A stretch of 64,000 bases of DNA. Origin: Sphingosinicella sp963974575. GTDB lineage: Bacteria; Pseudomonadota; Alphaproteobacteria; Sphingomonadales; Sphingomonadaceae. The position numbers and the translations under genes were made by a program. Position 1 is the first letter of the stretch. Each line of letters opens with the position of its first letter. Positions 47,311 through 56,345 of this stretch are shown here, one piece after another. The notes beneath the pieces were generated by a model. The model saw only the letters and a list, made by a program, of their open reading frames with translations, was not told where the DNA came from and did no database searches. The stretch lies in NCBI RefSeq assembly GCF_963974575.1, contig NZ_CAXBBQ010000002.1, positions 310,001-374,000 on the forward strand, given 5' to 3'.

Positions 47311-48935
47311 TGCGTCGCTCTCCCCAGAGTGATGGTGGTGGGTCCCGATGGGCCGAAGATTACCGCATCGGGTGCGCCGAGCATCGTGATGAGATGCCTG
47401 GCCTGCGGTTTTTCAGAGGCGGTTTTCGGAATTTCGCTGACGATCTGCACCAGAGAGGGCATCGACGCCGAACCGATCCGTTCCCTGCAGTGCGTGAAGA
47501 CGGAGAGCGGGTCGAAGTCCCCGGCGGGCACGATCGCCGCGACGACCTCTTTCTCGCCCGGGGCATTCTCCGCCGTCGCCGCGCCGTAGACGTGAACATC
47601 CCCCACGCCCTCCATGGCCGCGATCTCCGCCTCGATCTGCACGGCGTTCACGAAATCGCCGTTGCGGCGGATTGCGTCGCCCGCGCGGTGGGAGAAGAAC
47701 ACCCAGCCGTCCGCGTCCTTGTAGCCGATGTCGCCGGTGCGGAACCAGCCGCCCCTCGTCTTCGCCGCCGATGCCTCTGGATTGCGGAAATACTCAACCG
47801 CAGGCGTTTCGCCCCCCTCGGGCCGAAAGCACATCTCCCCCAGAACCCCAGCCCCGCAGTCCCGGTCGTCTTCGTCAAGGATCGCGCAAATCGTCCCGGC
47901 AGGCGGTTTCCCGATCGAGCCGACAGGCCCGACCCCCGGCAGGTTGATGGTAAGCCCGCCCTCCGCCGCGCCGAAGAACTCCAGCACCTGAACCCCGAAC
48001 CGCGCCTCGAAATCCCGCCACATGGCAGGCGGCATCCCGGCGCTCAGCACCATCCGCACCTTGTGCGCCCGGTCGCGCGGCGACGGCGGCTCCGCGTAGA
48101 TCGCCACCGCCATGCCGCCGAGCAGGTTGAACACCGTGCAGCCGTAATGCCCCAGGATTTCCCAAAGTCGCGACTTCGAAAAGCGGCGGCTGACCACCAG
48201 CGGAAGCTGCATCGCAAGCGCGTTGCCGAGCGTGATGAGCTGCGCGTTCGCGTGCGTGAAGGAGAGCCCCGTATAGAGCTTGTCGTCGCCGCGCACCTGA
48301 AGCAGCGGCCCGAACGTGGAAACCGCGGCATAGCGCGCATAGGGAGCCAGGATCGCCTTGGGATCGCCCGTGGTCCCGGAGGTGTAAAGCATCTGCATCG
48401 GCCGCGCGAGATCGGCGCCCGGATCGGCGGGCGCTGCCCCTACCCCGGCAAGCACCTGCGCCAGCGTCGCGACCCGGACGCCGGGCAAAGGCTGCGATGT
48501 GTCTCCCAGCACCCAAACCCAGCCGAGATCGGGCACGTCGGCAATCACGTCCGCGAGCGCGGGCAGCGCTTCGGGCGCCACGATCGCGCCCCGGCATCCG
48601 GCGAAGCGCAGCATGAACGCCAGCCGCGCGCCGCGCGTACGCGGGTCGATCGGCACGAAAATCGTCGCAGCAAGTTCGGAGCCGATCATCGCATCCACGA
48701 ACTCGGGGTGGTTCGGCATCACAAGCGCGAAGCTGTCGCCCGGCTTCATGCCCTCCCCCGCGAGCGCACCCGCGATGCGCGCGCCGTTCGCCAGCAGTTC
48801 GCCGTAGCTCCGCGTCTCCTCGGCAAAGCGCCCGTCCGGCCCGATATCGACGAACGTCAGCATCGCCCCGTCGCGCACCTCCGCACCAGCGCGGAGCATC
48901 TGCACGGGCGTGCGCAAGGCGTGTACTTCGTTCAC
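47307..48935 (-). CDS. Class I acyl-CoA ligase
   Basis: A 542-residue adenylate-forming ligase with the AMP loop MLYTSGTTGDPKAILA, GDAIRRNGDFVNAVQIE and the C-terminal lysine region IPKTASEKPQ. Substrate unknown. It overlaps the thiolase stop and the reductase start by four bases on either side, placing it firmly in the operon. It would activate the substrate acid brought in by the operon's TonB receptor. Confidence 0.92.
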   Translation of the reverse strand: MNEVHALRTPVQMLRAGAEVRDGAMLTFVDIGPDGRFAEETRSYGELLANGARIAGALAGEGMKPGDSFALVMPNHPEFVDAMIGSELAATIFVPIDPRTRGARLAFMLRFAGCRGAIVAPEALPALADVIADVPDLGWVWVLGDTSQPLPGVRVATLAQVLAGVGAAPADPGADLARPMQMLYTSGTTGDPKAILAPYARYAAVSTFGPLLQVRGDDKLYTGLSFTHANAQLITLGNALAMQLPLVVSRRFSKSRLWEILGHYGCTVFNLLGGMAVAIYAEPPSPRDRAHKVRMVLSAGMPPAMWRDFEARFGVQVLEFFGAAEGGLTINLPGVGPVGSIGKPPAGTICAILDEDDRDCGAGVLGEMCFRPEGGETPAVEYFRNPEASAAKTRGGWFRTGDIGYKDADGWVFFSHRAGDAIRRNGDFVNAVQIEAEIAAMEGVGDVHVYGAATAENAPGEKEVVAAIVPAGDFDPLSVFTHCRERIGSASMPSLVQIVSEIPKTASEKPQARHLITMLGAPDAVIFGPSGPTTITLGRATQ

Positions 48936-50146
48936 CGCGACAGCACCGTCATCACCAGCGCCGCCGCATCCCGCCCAAGGAAGCCGCCACCGTTCTCCGC
49001 AACCGCAAGCCGCGCGCCCTCCACCTGCCGCGCACCGGCACGACCACGAAGCTGCTCCGTCAACTCATGGATCTGCGCAAGTCCCGTGGCGCCAATGGGG
49101 TGCCCCTTGCGAACAAGGCCGCCCGACGTGTTCACCGGAACACGTCCGCCAAGCGCTGTCGCACCACTTTCGAGCAGCGCCACGCCTTCATTGCGCGGAC
49201 ACAGCCCGAGATATTCGTAATACATCAGCTCGGCAGGCGACGTCGCATCATGAAGCTCGACACAGTCGATATCCTCGGCCGCGATTCCCGCCGTCGCATA
49301 AGCTTCGCCCGCCGCCCATTCGGTGATCCCCGGCGCGCCCGGAGCGGGTTCGAACGCGCTTGCGATCAGCGAACTCCGCACATGCACCGGATCGGCGATG
49401 CCGCGTTCGCGCGCGAACTTCGGCGACACGATCACCGCCGCCGCCGCGCCGTCGCCGAGCGGCGAGCACATCGGCAGCGTCAGCGGCGCCGAGATCATGG
49501 GCGCCGCCAGCACCGCGTCTGCATCCATCACATCGCGGAACTGCGCACGCGGATTGAGGCTGCCATGCCGCGAATTCTTCGCGGAGACCTCAGCGAAATG
49601 CCGCGCCGTCGCTCCGCTGCGTGCGCTGTAATCACGCGCCATGCGGGCGTAGATGTCCATGAACAGCGAACGCTGCCGGCCCGCCTCTTCGCTCGCCGGA
49701 CGATCGCCATCGACATAAGCATAAAGCTCTTCCGGCTTCTCGACGTCGACAGCGCCAAGGAATACGGCGAAGCTCTTCGCTTTGTCTTCGTGGAACAATT
49801 TCTCGACGCCGAACGCCAGCACGACGTCATAAACGCCCAGCGTCACCATCGTGCACGCCTGCTGGAACGCCGTGGAGGCCGTAGCGCAGGCGTTCTCCAC
49901 GTTCACGACCGGGATGCGCCCGATGCCCATGCCGCGCAAAATCGCCTGCCCGGCAATGCACGCCTGGCCGGTGACGAGCGGCGCGGCGGCATTCCCTGCC
50001 CATGCCGCCTCGATCTCGCGTGCCGCGACGTTCGCATCCTTGAGCGCTTCGCTGATCGCCTCGTGCGCGAGGCTGGACAGGCTGCGGTCCAGATGCTTGC
50101 CGAAGCGGGTCATTCCGACACCGGCGATGATCGCGTTCTGCTTCAT
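48932..50146 (-). CDS. SCP-x-like thiolase / lipid-transfer family protein
   Basis: A 404-residue thiolase-fold protein of the SCP-x type (AIIAGVGMTRFGKHLDRSLS). The nucleophilic Cys is in VENACATASTAFQ and the conserved His in GGLVRKGHPIGATGL. The second catalytic Cys of ordinary thiolases (CxG) is replaced: the motif reads AENGGG. Thiolases of this type cleave or retro-aldol side-chain CoA esters, usually with a DUF35 partner; no DUF35 gene is adjacent. The start is 77 bases after the acyl-CoA dehydrogenase stop. Confidence 0.88.
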   Translation of the reverse strand: MKQNAIIAGVGMTRFGKHLDRSLSSLAHEAISEALKDANVAAREIEAAWAGNAAAPLVTGQACIAGQAILRGMGIGRIPVVNVENACATASTAFQQACTMVTLGVYDVVLAFGVEKLFHEDKAKSFAVFLGAVDVEKPEELYAYVDGDRPASEEAGRQRSLFMDIYARMARDYSARSGATARHFAEVSAKNSRHGSLNPRAQFRDVMDADAVLAAPMISAPLTLPMCSPLGDGAAAAVIVSPKFARERGIADPVHVRSSLIASAFEPAPGAPGITEWAAGEAYATAGIAAEDIDCVELHDATSPAELMYYEYLGLCPRNEGVALLESGATALGGRVPVNTSGGLVRKGHPIGATGLAQIHELTEQLRGRAGARQVEGARLAVAENGGGFLGRDAAALVMTVLSR

Positions 50147-50223
50147 TCCATCCCCTCGGACAAACCTTCTCCGTCGACCGAAAACCCGTTCGGCCGCGCG
50201 ATTTCATTTCTGTATTTCTGCTC

Positions 50224-51543
50224 TCAGCCGGGCAGCAGATCCGGATCGGTCAGCAGCATTCCCCCCTTGATCGCGATGACCTCGTTACACCCGTCCTCGA
50301 TCAGCGAAGCGCGGGCATCGCGGAACAATTTTTCCATCGGATATTCGCGTGTCAGCCCGTTCCCGCCGAACATCTGCAAGGCATCGCTCGTCACCTCGAG
50401 CGCGTGCTGCGTCGATGTCACCTTGGAGAACATCGCGGCCTGCAATGCGGGCATGGGGTTGTTCATGTTGAACGCCGTCACCCGCCGCGCCAGCGCCCGC
50501 GAGATCTCCACCTTGCGCGCCATGTGGAACAGCCGCCGCGCGACATCCTGATGCCGGATCAGCGGCACGCCGCCCTGTCGACGTTCATGCGCATAGCTGT
50601 GAGCGAGTTCATAGGCAGCTCGTGCGCAGCCCGTGAATGTTGCGCCCATCAGTGCGTTCGCCTCGCTGTGGATGGCGTAAACGCCCTTCAGATAATCCTC
50701 GGGCGCGACCAGCAGGTGATCGATATCGAGCGTCACGTCGTTGAAGAAAATCTCGCCCTGCGGCAGCGCGCGCTGGCCCATCTTCTCCAGCGGCTTGCCC
50801 TTGGACACACCCGACGCATCGAGCGGCACGATGACCACCGCGCCGCGCGCCGGATCGTAGCCCGATCCCGTCTCGGCCGCGCAGTAAAGGATGCAGAGGT
50901 CAGCGACCGGGCCGTTCGAAACCCACGCCGATTTCTGGCCATTGATGACGATCTTGCCGTCGGAGATGCGCGCCACGCAATTGGGCCGGTTCGGCTTTCC
51001 CGCGGCGTGAGCGGCGTGCCCGCCGGGGTCGATCGAATCGCTCCCCCGGTCGGGCTCCGTGATGCCCCAACTCCCGATCAGCGACTCAGGGTAGGTGCGG
51101 GCCACGAAATCATTGCCGAATTTCGCCGCCATGTAGTGCGGCAGCAGGCCGGCGCCTGCGGAGATGGCAAGGCCGGCGTCGCCCCAGCCAAGTTCCTCGA
51201 AGAGGATTGCGAACACGTGCGGCATCTCTTCTGCGGAAAAGGACGCCAGCGTCTCCATATTGATGCCAAGCTCGGCATAGGCACGCCGGAATTCCCAATA
51301 GCGCGAAGACTTGTCCACCACCGCGTCCGCGCTCAGCCGATCGAGTTCGGTGCCGATCGGACGCATCACCTTCTCGGCGAAGCTATGCAGCGACTTTTGG
51401 AGTTCGGCTGCAATCTCCGGAAGCGGCGGCTCCGCACCAAGCTGACCCAGTTTCACGTGCGGGTTCGCGTCCCACTGCGTGAAGGGGAGCGGTCCACCGC
51501 TATGGGCGATATCGTTATCGACGACGGCAAGCTGATGGTTCAC
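50224..51543 (-). CDS. Acyl-CoA dehydrogenase family protein
   Basis: A 439-residue flavoprotein with acyl-CoA dehydrogenase features: SWGITEPDRGSDSID (FAD contact), INGQKSAWVSNGPVAD, and the C-terminal QMFGGNGLTREYPMEKLFRD. The usual catalytic-Glu segment reads LIEDGCNEV. A longer N-terminal domain and an insertion with Ala, Gly and His (GGHAAHAAGK) set it apart from ordinary short-chain enzymes. It heads the nine-gene series and is divergent from the AraC regulator, 153 bases away. Confidence 0.92.
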   Translation of the reverse strand: MNHQLAVVDNDIAHSGGPLPFTQWDANPHVKLGQLGAEPPLPEIAAELQKSLHSFAEKVMRPIGTELDRLSADAVVDKSSRYWEFRRAYAELGINMETLASFSAEEMPHVFAILFEELGWGDAGLAISAGAGLLPHYMAAKFGNDFVARTYPESLIGSWGITEPDRGSDSIDPGGHAAHAAGKPNRPNCVARISDGKIVINGQKSAWVSNGPVADLCILYCAAETGSGYDPARGAVVIVPLDASGVSKGKPLEKMGQRALPQGEIFFNDVTLDIDHLLVAPEDYLKGVYAIHSEANALMGATFTGCARAAYELAHSYAHERRQGGVPLIRHQDVARRLFHMARKVEISRALARRVTAFNMNNPMPALQAAMFSKVTSTQHALEVTSDALQMFGGNGLTREYPMEKLFRDARASLIEDGCNEVIAIKGGMLLTDPDLLPG

Positions 51544-51668
51544 GATCTTCCTCCAAGGTCGGGCTGAATTGATCTTGTGTCATCCATTCCCGATGCTGCG
51601 ATCAAAACATGAAGCTGGGCATCATTGAATGTCGTCTCGCGCCAAGCTTTTGACTTTAACTGCCACCC

Positions 51669-51683
51669 CGCGCATGATGCGCG
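51669..51683. promoter_or_regulatory. 15-bp palindrome CGCGCAT-G-ATGCGCG
   Basis: Perfect 7-base arms around a central G, 14-28 bases before the AraC start and next to its GGAGG. It may be an operator or an mRNA hairpin controlling AraC translation. Confidence 0.4.
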
Positions 51684-51696
51684 ACGGGAGGCAAGC

Positions 51697-52719
51697 ATGA
51701 AAATCGAACTGCTCGGCTCGATGCGGATGCCGAACCAGAGCGTCCGCATCATGCGGGCGGCGCTGGATGAGGCCGGGATCAATCCGCTGCCCTTGCTCGC
51801 GGATGCCGGTATTGCGGTGGCCGAGGCCGACGACCCGCAGGGCGAGGTCTCCGGGCTTCAGGAACTGCGCTTTCAGGAGGTCTTTGCCACCGCGACACGG
51901 GACGTTCCCGGCCTGTGGTTCCACACCGGTATGCGCTACCGGTTGATGACCTACGGCCCGCTCGGGCTCGCCGTGCTCTCGGCCGGAACGGTGCACGACG
52001 GGCTGAAGGTGCTGGTGGCGTTTCAGGCGCTCACTTACTCGCTCCTGCAATACCGGCTTTACGACGAGAACGGCACGCTCGCGGGCATGGAGGCGGACGA
52101 CAGCAATGTCGCGCCCGATCTTCGCGAATTCTGCCTCGTGCGCTCGCTCGGATCGGCGACCACGTTCCTCAAGGACATGCGGCAGCCGTTTCCACTGGCC
52201 CGCATCGAATCTTCCGTCCCACCGCGCAGCGACGGCATCGACTATGCGGCGGAACTCGGCGTACCCGTAACGTTCGGCGCACCGGCAACGCGCTGGGTGT
52301 TTCAGGCGGGCGCCGCCGATCTCGCGCTGCCGATGGCAAGCCCTCTCCTCGAACAAACCTATCAGCAGCTTTGCGCGCGGCTCATCGACGAGGCGCAGGT
52401 CAGCGACGACATGGTCGGACGGCTCTATTCGCTCCTGGTCCGGTCAAGCCGGGGCTTCCCGTCGGCGGCAAAGGCTGCGGCGGAACTCGCGGTTTCCGAA
52501 CGCACGCTGCACCGCCGCCTTGCCAAGCAGAACCTCGGTTTCGGCGACGTGCTCGATCAGGTCCGCGAACAGCGCGCCTGCTACCTGCTCGACCGCTCGC
52601 ACCTCTCGGTCGAAGCGATCGGCGAAATGCTGGGCTTTGCCGAAACCGCGAGCTTCTCCCGCGCCTTCAAGCGATGGACGGGCGTCTCACCCATCAAGTT
52701 CCGGCAGCGCCCGCGCTAA
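51697..52719 (+). CDS. AraC family regulator (Arabinose_bd type)
   Basis: A 340-residue regulator with an N-terminal ligand domain of the Arabinose_bd type and a C-terminal double helix-turn-helix (SAAKAAAELAVSERTLHRRL, then IGEMLGFAETASFSRAFKRW). Such proteins control fatty acid, aromatic and terpenoid catabolism. The start at 51697 follows GGGAGG; an ATG 72 bases upstream is not used. It is divergent from the nine-gene operon and probably activates it. Confidence 0.92.
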   Translation: MKIELLGSMRMPNQSVRIMRAALDEAGINPLPLLADAGIAVAEADDPQGEVSGLQELRFQEVFATATRDVPGLWFHTGMRYRLMTYGPLGLAVLSAGTVHDGLKVLVAFQALTYSLLQYRLYDENGTLAGMEADDSNVAPDLREFCLVRSLGSATTFLKDMRQPFPLARIESSVPPRSDGIDYAAELGVPVTFGAPATRWVFQAGAADLALPMASPLLEQTYQQLCARLIDEAQVSDDMVGRLYSLLVRSSRGFPSAAKAAAELAVSERTLHRRLAKQNLGFGDVLDQVREQRACYLLDRSHLSVEAIGEMLGFAETASFSRAFKRWTGVSPIKFRQRPR

Positions 52720-52727
52720 GCTTCGAT

Positions 52728-53684
52728 TTAAGGCACGCCGCCGGCAAGGATGATCGCAAGATGCGCCGCATCGAGATGCCCTCCCGAAACGATGCACACG
52801 ACCGGTCCCGGATGATCGCCTGCAAGTGCAGCGGCGACCGGAGCGGCGCCAGCACCTTCCGCGATCACGTGGTGACGCTCGGCGAGCATCCGCACAGCCG
52901 CGGCCGTCTCCGCCAGCGAGACGAGCGCGCTTCCTTTCAGGAGATCGCGTACGAGCGGCCACATGGCCGGGATCACGGTCGGGCCGCCCATGCCGGTGAT
53001 GAAGGATGACGCAAACGGCACCGTCACAGGTTCTCCGGCAGCGAACGCCGCGCGCACCGGTGCCCCGGCCTCGGTTTCGCTCGCGAGAACATCGGCACCT
53101 GACCCATAAGCCCTGAGCGCAGCCGCAATGCCGCAGGAAAGCCCGCCGCCGCCATACGGCACGAGCACGGTTGCGACATCGGGCAGATCTTCGACAATCT
53201 CGGCGCCGATCGTGGCGTTCCCGGCAAGCACATCATTTCCAATAACCGGATGAATGAATGCCGGGTCGGTCGGCGGCTCGGCCAGCATCGCCCACCAGCG
53301 ATCATAGGCAAGCGTCACAACGCTCGCGCCGAATCTCTCCAGCGCGTCAACCTTGCTGTGGGCCGCCGTGTCCGGAACGTAAGCGGTCACCGGGATGCCC
53401 TGCGCGCGCCCGGCATAGGCAAGGCCCTGCGCGAAGTTTCCAGCGCTTGCCGTAAACACGCCGCCACGCACGGAATCACCGCGGCTGAGGAGTGCATTCG
53501 CCGCGCAGCGTATCTTGAACGAACCCACCGGCTGCAGCAGTTCGAGTTTCAGGAAAATGTCGCTGCGCGCGCTGCCCTGCAAACGCACAAGCGGCGTCCG
53601 CAGCGCAAGATCGGAAATACGCTCGCGCGCGGCTTCGATCGCCGCGCGATCCGGAATGGTCGGGGTGATTGCAGAATCAGTCAT
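52728..53684 (-). CDS. Threonine/serine dehydratase-like PLP enzyme
   Basis: A 318-residue fold-type II PLP enzyme. The PLP lysine is in PVGSFKIRCA (about residue 57), the Asn loop is SAGNFAQGLA and the phosphate loop GGGGLSCG. The family covers threonine dehydratase, serine racemase and hydroxyaspartate dehydratase; a single catalytic domain without ACT regulation points to a catabolic member. It follows the aminopeptidase gene by 58 bases and may act on an amino acid it releases. Confidence 0.88.
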   Translation of the reverse strand: MTDSAITPTIPDRAAIEAARERISDLALRTPLVRLQGSARSDIFLKLELLQPVGSFKIRCAANALLSRGDSVRGGVFTASAGNFAQGLAYAGRAQGIPVTAYVPDTAAHSKVDALERFGASVVTLAYDRWWAMLAEPPTDPAFIHPVIGNDVLAGNATIGAEIVEDLPDVATVLVPYGGGGLSCGIAAALRAYGSGADVLASETEAGAPVRAAFAAGEPVTVPFASSFITGMGGPTVIPAMWPLVRDLLKGSALVSLAETAAAVRMLAERHHVIAEGAGAAPVAAALAGDHPGPVVCIVSGGHLDAAHLAIILAGGVP

Positions 53685-53742
53685 CCCGCGATCTTTCCGA
53701 TTTTTTGCGCCGTGGGAAGAGCGCCACGTTTTGCTGTACCCC

Positions 53743-54942
53743 TTATCGGCGCTGGAACCGTGCCTTCATGATGCGCTGCAGCTGATCGTGCGGGATACCG
53801 TAGACCTTCACGTTGTTCGCGCCCGTCATCGTCTCCGACGCCACGAGCTGGTTCACGAGCGCCTCTTCCGTCGCCTGAACGACACCCGAGAACAGCGCGT
53901 TCATCGTTGCGCTGTCCGTATCGTTGATCAACGCGGGCAAGCGCGGTGCTTGGCCCAGCGGAATCACGTGGCTTGTCGAGAAGGCAAGCGCGAGTTCGCC
54001 CGAGAGAGCGCCTGCCGTGCTTCCGTTGCGCCCAACGCCGAGCGCGGCGCGGCGTGCGAGGCGCTCCAGCTGATGCGGCATCAGCGGTGCGTCGGTGGCG
54101 ATCACGATCAGCAGCGAATTCTTGTCCTGCGGCTTGCCTGCATCGGGGCCGAGAGCCGCGATACCGTTGATCTCCGGCCACGCGCCCTTGATCTCTTTGC
54201 TGATCGGCACGCCAGCAATGCGAAGATCCTCGCGGCTTCCGTGGTTCGCCTGGACGAGAACCCCGACGGTATATCGCTTGTCGCCCGCCGAAACGATGCG
54301 CGACGACGTACCGATTCCCCCCTTGAACGTGTAGGCGATCATCCCCGTGCCGCCGCCGACATTGCCCTCCGCAACCGGACCACCCTTGGCGCCATCAAGC
54401 GCGGCGAACACGTGCTCGCGTGTCAGGCCATGCCCGAAGACATCATTGAGCCGGCTGTCGAGCGTCTCGGCAACCACAGGAAGCACACGCGAGAACAGTG
54501 CCTCTTCCGGCACCTTGCCGATCGACCAGTCCATCAGGCTTTGATGCACGAGGCCGACATTGCCCGATCCCGTCAACGCGACCGGCCCGAGGAACGACCC
54601 GATCTCATCAACGAGATGCATCCCCGTCCATTCGCCCGTGCCATTGATCACGGCCCGGCCCGCAGCGACACCGTCGATGCTGCCTTTGCCGAGCGGATGG
54701 ATGATCGTCACGCCCGTGCGATACGGCCCCTTGCCGATCACCAGCGGACCGTCGCCTGAAATGACCGTGGCGTGGCCGACCTCGACCCCCGCAACGTCGG
54801 TGATTGCATTCAGCGCGCCCGGCGTGCCGTCGAACGGAACCCCGAGGTCGCGTGCGCGCGGCCCTGCCATCGCGGCTGCAGAAACGAGCAACCCTACAAG
54901 CAGCACCAACGCTGCCGACCATTTCGTGCGTGCCAAAGTCAT
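53743..54942 (-). CDS. bapA: Beta-peptidyl aminopeptidase, P1 family
   Basis: A 399-residue secreted Ntn-type hydrolase (DmpA/BapA, peptidase family S58). The signal peptide ends LLVSAAAMA, giving a mature protein beginning GPRARDLGVPF. The autocleavage pair is Asn275-Ser276 in PQDKNSLLIVIATDAPL; counted from the mature start, the Ser is residue 250, the number known for BapA and DmpA. The whole sequence closely resembles, from memory, Sphingosinicella BapA, which removes N-terminal beta-amino acids from peptides. The start at 54942 follows GGAAGG; an ATG at 54975 overlaps the transporter stop and has AGGAGG, so it is possible too. Confidence 0.95.
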   Translation of the reverse strand: MTLARTKWSAALVLLVGLLVSAAAMAGPRARDLGVPFDGTPGALNAITDVAGVEVGHATVISGDGPLVIGKGPYRTGVTIIHPLGKGSIDGVAAGRAVINGTGEWTGMHLVDEIGSFLGPVALTGSGNVGLVHQSLMDWSIGKVPEEALFSRVLPVVAETLDSRLNDVFGHGLTREHVFAALDGAKGGPVAEGNVGGGTGMIAYTFKGGIGTSSRIVSAGDKRYTVGVLVQANHGSREDLRIAGVPISKEIKGAWPEINGIAALGPDAGKPQDKNSLLIVIATDAPLMPHQLERLARRAALGVGRNGSTAGALSGELALAFSTSHVIPLGQAPRLPALINDTDSATMNALFSGVVQATEEALVNQLVASETMTGANNVKVYGIPHDQLQRIMKARFQRR

Positions 54943-54971
54943 GATTTGACCTTCCCTGATGAACGATGAAT

Positions 54972-56345
54972 TCATTTCCCGCCTCCTGCGGCATGGGCTT
55001 TGCGAAACTGCATAAGAAGCAGCAGGCTCGCCGCCACCAGCAGCGCCGGCAAAATCGTAAATGTAAGACGCACACCGGTGAGCGCTGACTCAGGCTGCGC
55101 CACGGCCGTTCCGGTCGATGCAATAAAGCCCGTCCATGACAACACGACCCCTGTCACAAGACCGCCGAGCGCCAGCCCCATCTTTTCGCCCGCTGTCCAA
55201 AGGCCGGTGAACATGCCCTGCCGCGGCATCCCTGTGGTGCGTGCATCCGCATCGAGCACATCGGGCAGCAGCGCAAAGGGAAACAGCTGCTGCCCAGAGA
55301 ACGCCAGGCCCATCAGACAGACCTGCGCATAAAGCAGCATATCTGGCGTCTCGCCGTCGCAAAACCACAGCCCCGCCGTCGCAAACACCAGCAGCACGCT
55401 CGACGCCAGATAGGCGCGCACCTTACCGGTGCTGCGCGAGATGCGAACCCACATCGGCATGGTGACGATAGCAGATACATTGAGCGCGACGAACAGTAGC
55501 GTCACGGTCATCCCCGAACCGCCCCGAATATGCACGGCGTAATAGGGCAGTGCCCCAGAAAAGCATCCCAGCCCGGCGAGTTGCAGCAGATAGGTGACGA
55601 GCAGCAGGAGGAACGGCTTGCATGCCGCCGCCTGCCGGATTCCCTCGCCGAGCTTGAACTCGGCCAGGACCAATGCTCCGCTTCCGAGCTTCCGCGTCGC
55701 GAAAACCGGCACCAGCATGGCGATGCCACAAACGATACCGATGGTAAGCGCCATCACCGCATAACCTGCACGCCCGCCGCCTGCGAGATCGACAAGGAAC
55801 GGCGCCCCCGCCCCGCCGAGCAGGATGCCGACCATCGCAAATCCCATGCGGAACGACATCAGGGTCGTCCGCTCCTCGGGGCTGCGGGAAATCTCGGCAG
55901 GCATCGCGATATAGGGCACCGAGAATACTGCATATGCGGTAGCGCAGGCCATGTAGGCGACGGTGACGTAGACAAAGCGTTCGAGCGGCGTTGCGAAAGC
56001 GGGCACCGAAAACAGCATCACGAAGAACAGGCTCATCGTGATGCCGCCAACCAGCATATAGGGCCGGCGGCGTCCCCAACGGCTCTGCGTGCGATCGGAC
56101 ATCATGCCGATCATCGGATCGATCAGCACGTCCCAGAACTTGGGGAGGAATACAGTAATTGCCGCCAGCGCCGGCGATATGCCGAGAACGCTGGTCATGA
56201 AATAGAGCAGCAATACGCTGGGCACGGTGGAGAACACGCCGGTTCCAAGCGAACCGACACCGAATGCCGTCATCGTGCCAATGGAAAGTTCGCGTGTGTC
56301 TGCTGGGGGCGTTGAAGTCGCCGCGCCCCCCATAACCCGATTCAC
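54972..56345 (-). CDS. MFS transporter of the GPH (MelB-like) family
   Basis: A 457-residue protein with about 12 membrane segments. The N-terminal FLPKFWDVLIDPMIGMMSDR, then TQSRWGRRRPYML is the hallmark of glycoside-pentoside-hexuronide:cation symporters. Non-sugar GPH proteins occur in sphingomonad catabolic clusters. It overlaps the CoA ligase stop by four bases and lies directly ahead of the secreted aminopeptidase, so it might import the products of peptide cleavage or the substrate of the ligase. Confidence 0.9.
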   Translation of the reverse strand: MNRVMGGAATSTPPADTRELSIGTMTAFGVGSLGTGVFSTVPSVLLLYFMTSVLGISPALAAITVFLPKFWDVLIDPMIGMMSDRTQSRWGRRRPYMLVGGITMSLFFVMLFSVPAFATPLERFVYVTVAYMACATAYAVFSVPYIAMPAEISRSPEERTTLMSFRMGFAMVGILLGGAGAPFLVDLAGGGRAGYAVMALTIGIVCGIAMLVPVFATRKLGSGALVLAEFKLGEGIRQAAACKPFLLLLVTYLLQLAGLGCFSGALPYYAVHIRGGSGMTVTLLFVALNVSAIVTMPMWVRISRSTGKVRAYLASSVLLVFATAGLWFCDGETPDMLLYAQVCLMGLAFSGQQLFPFALLPDVLDADARTTGMPRQGMFTGLWTAGEKMGLALGGLVTGVVLSWTGFIASTGTAVAQPESALTGVRLTFTILPALLVAASLLLLMQFRKAHAAGGGK

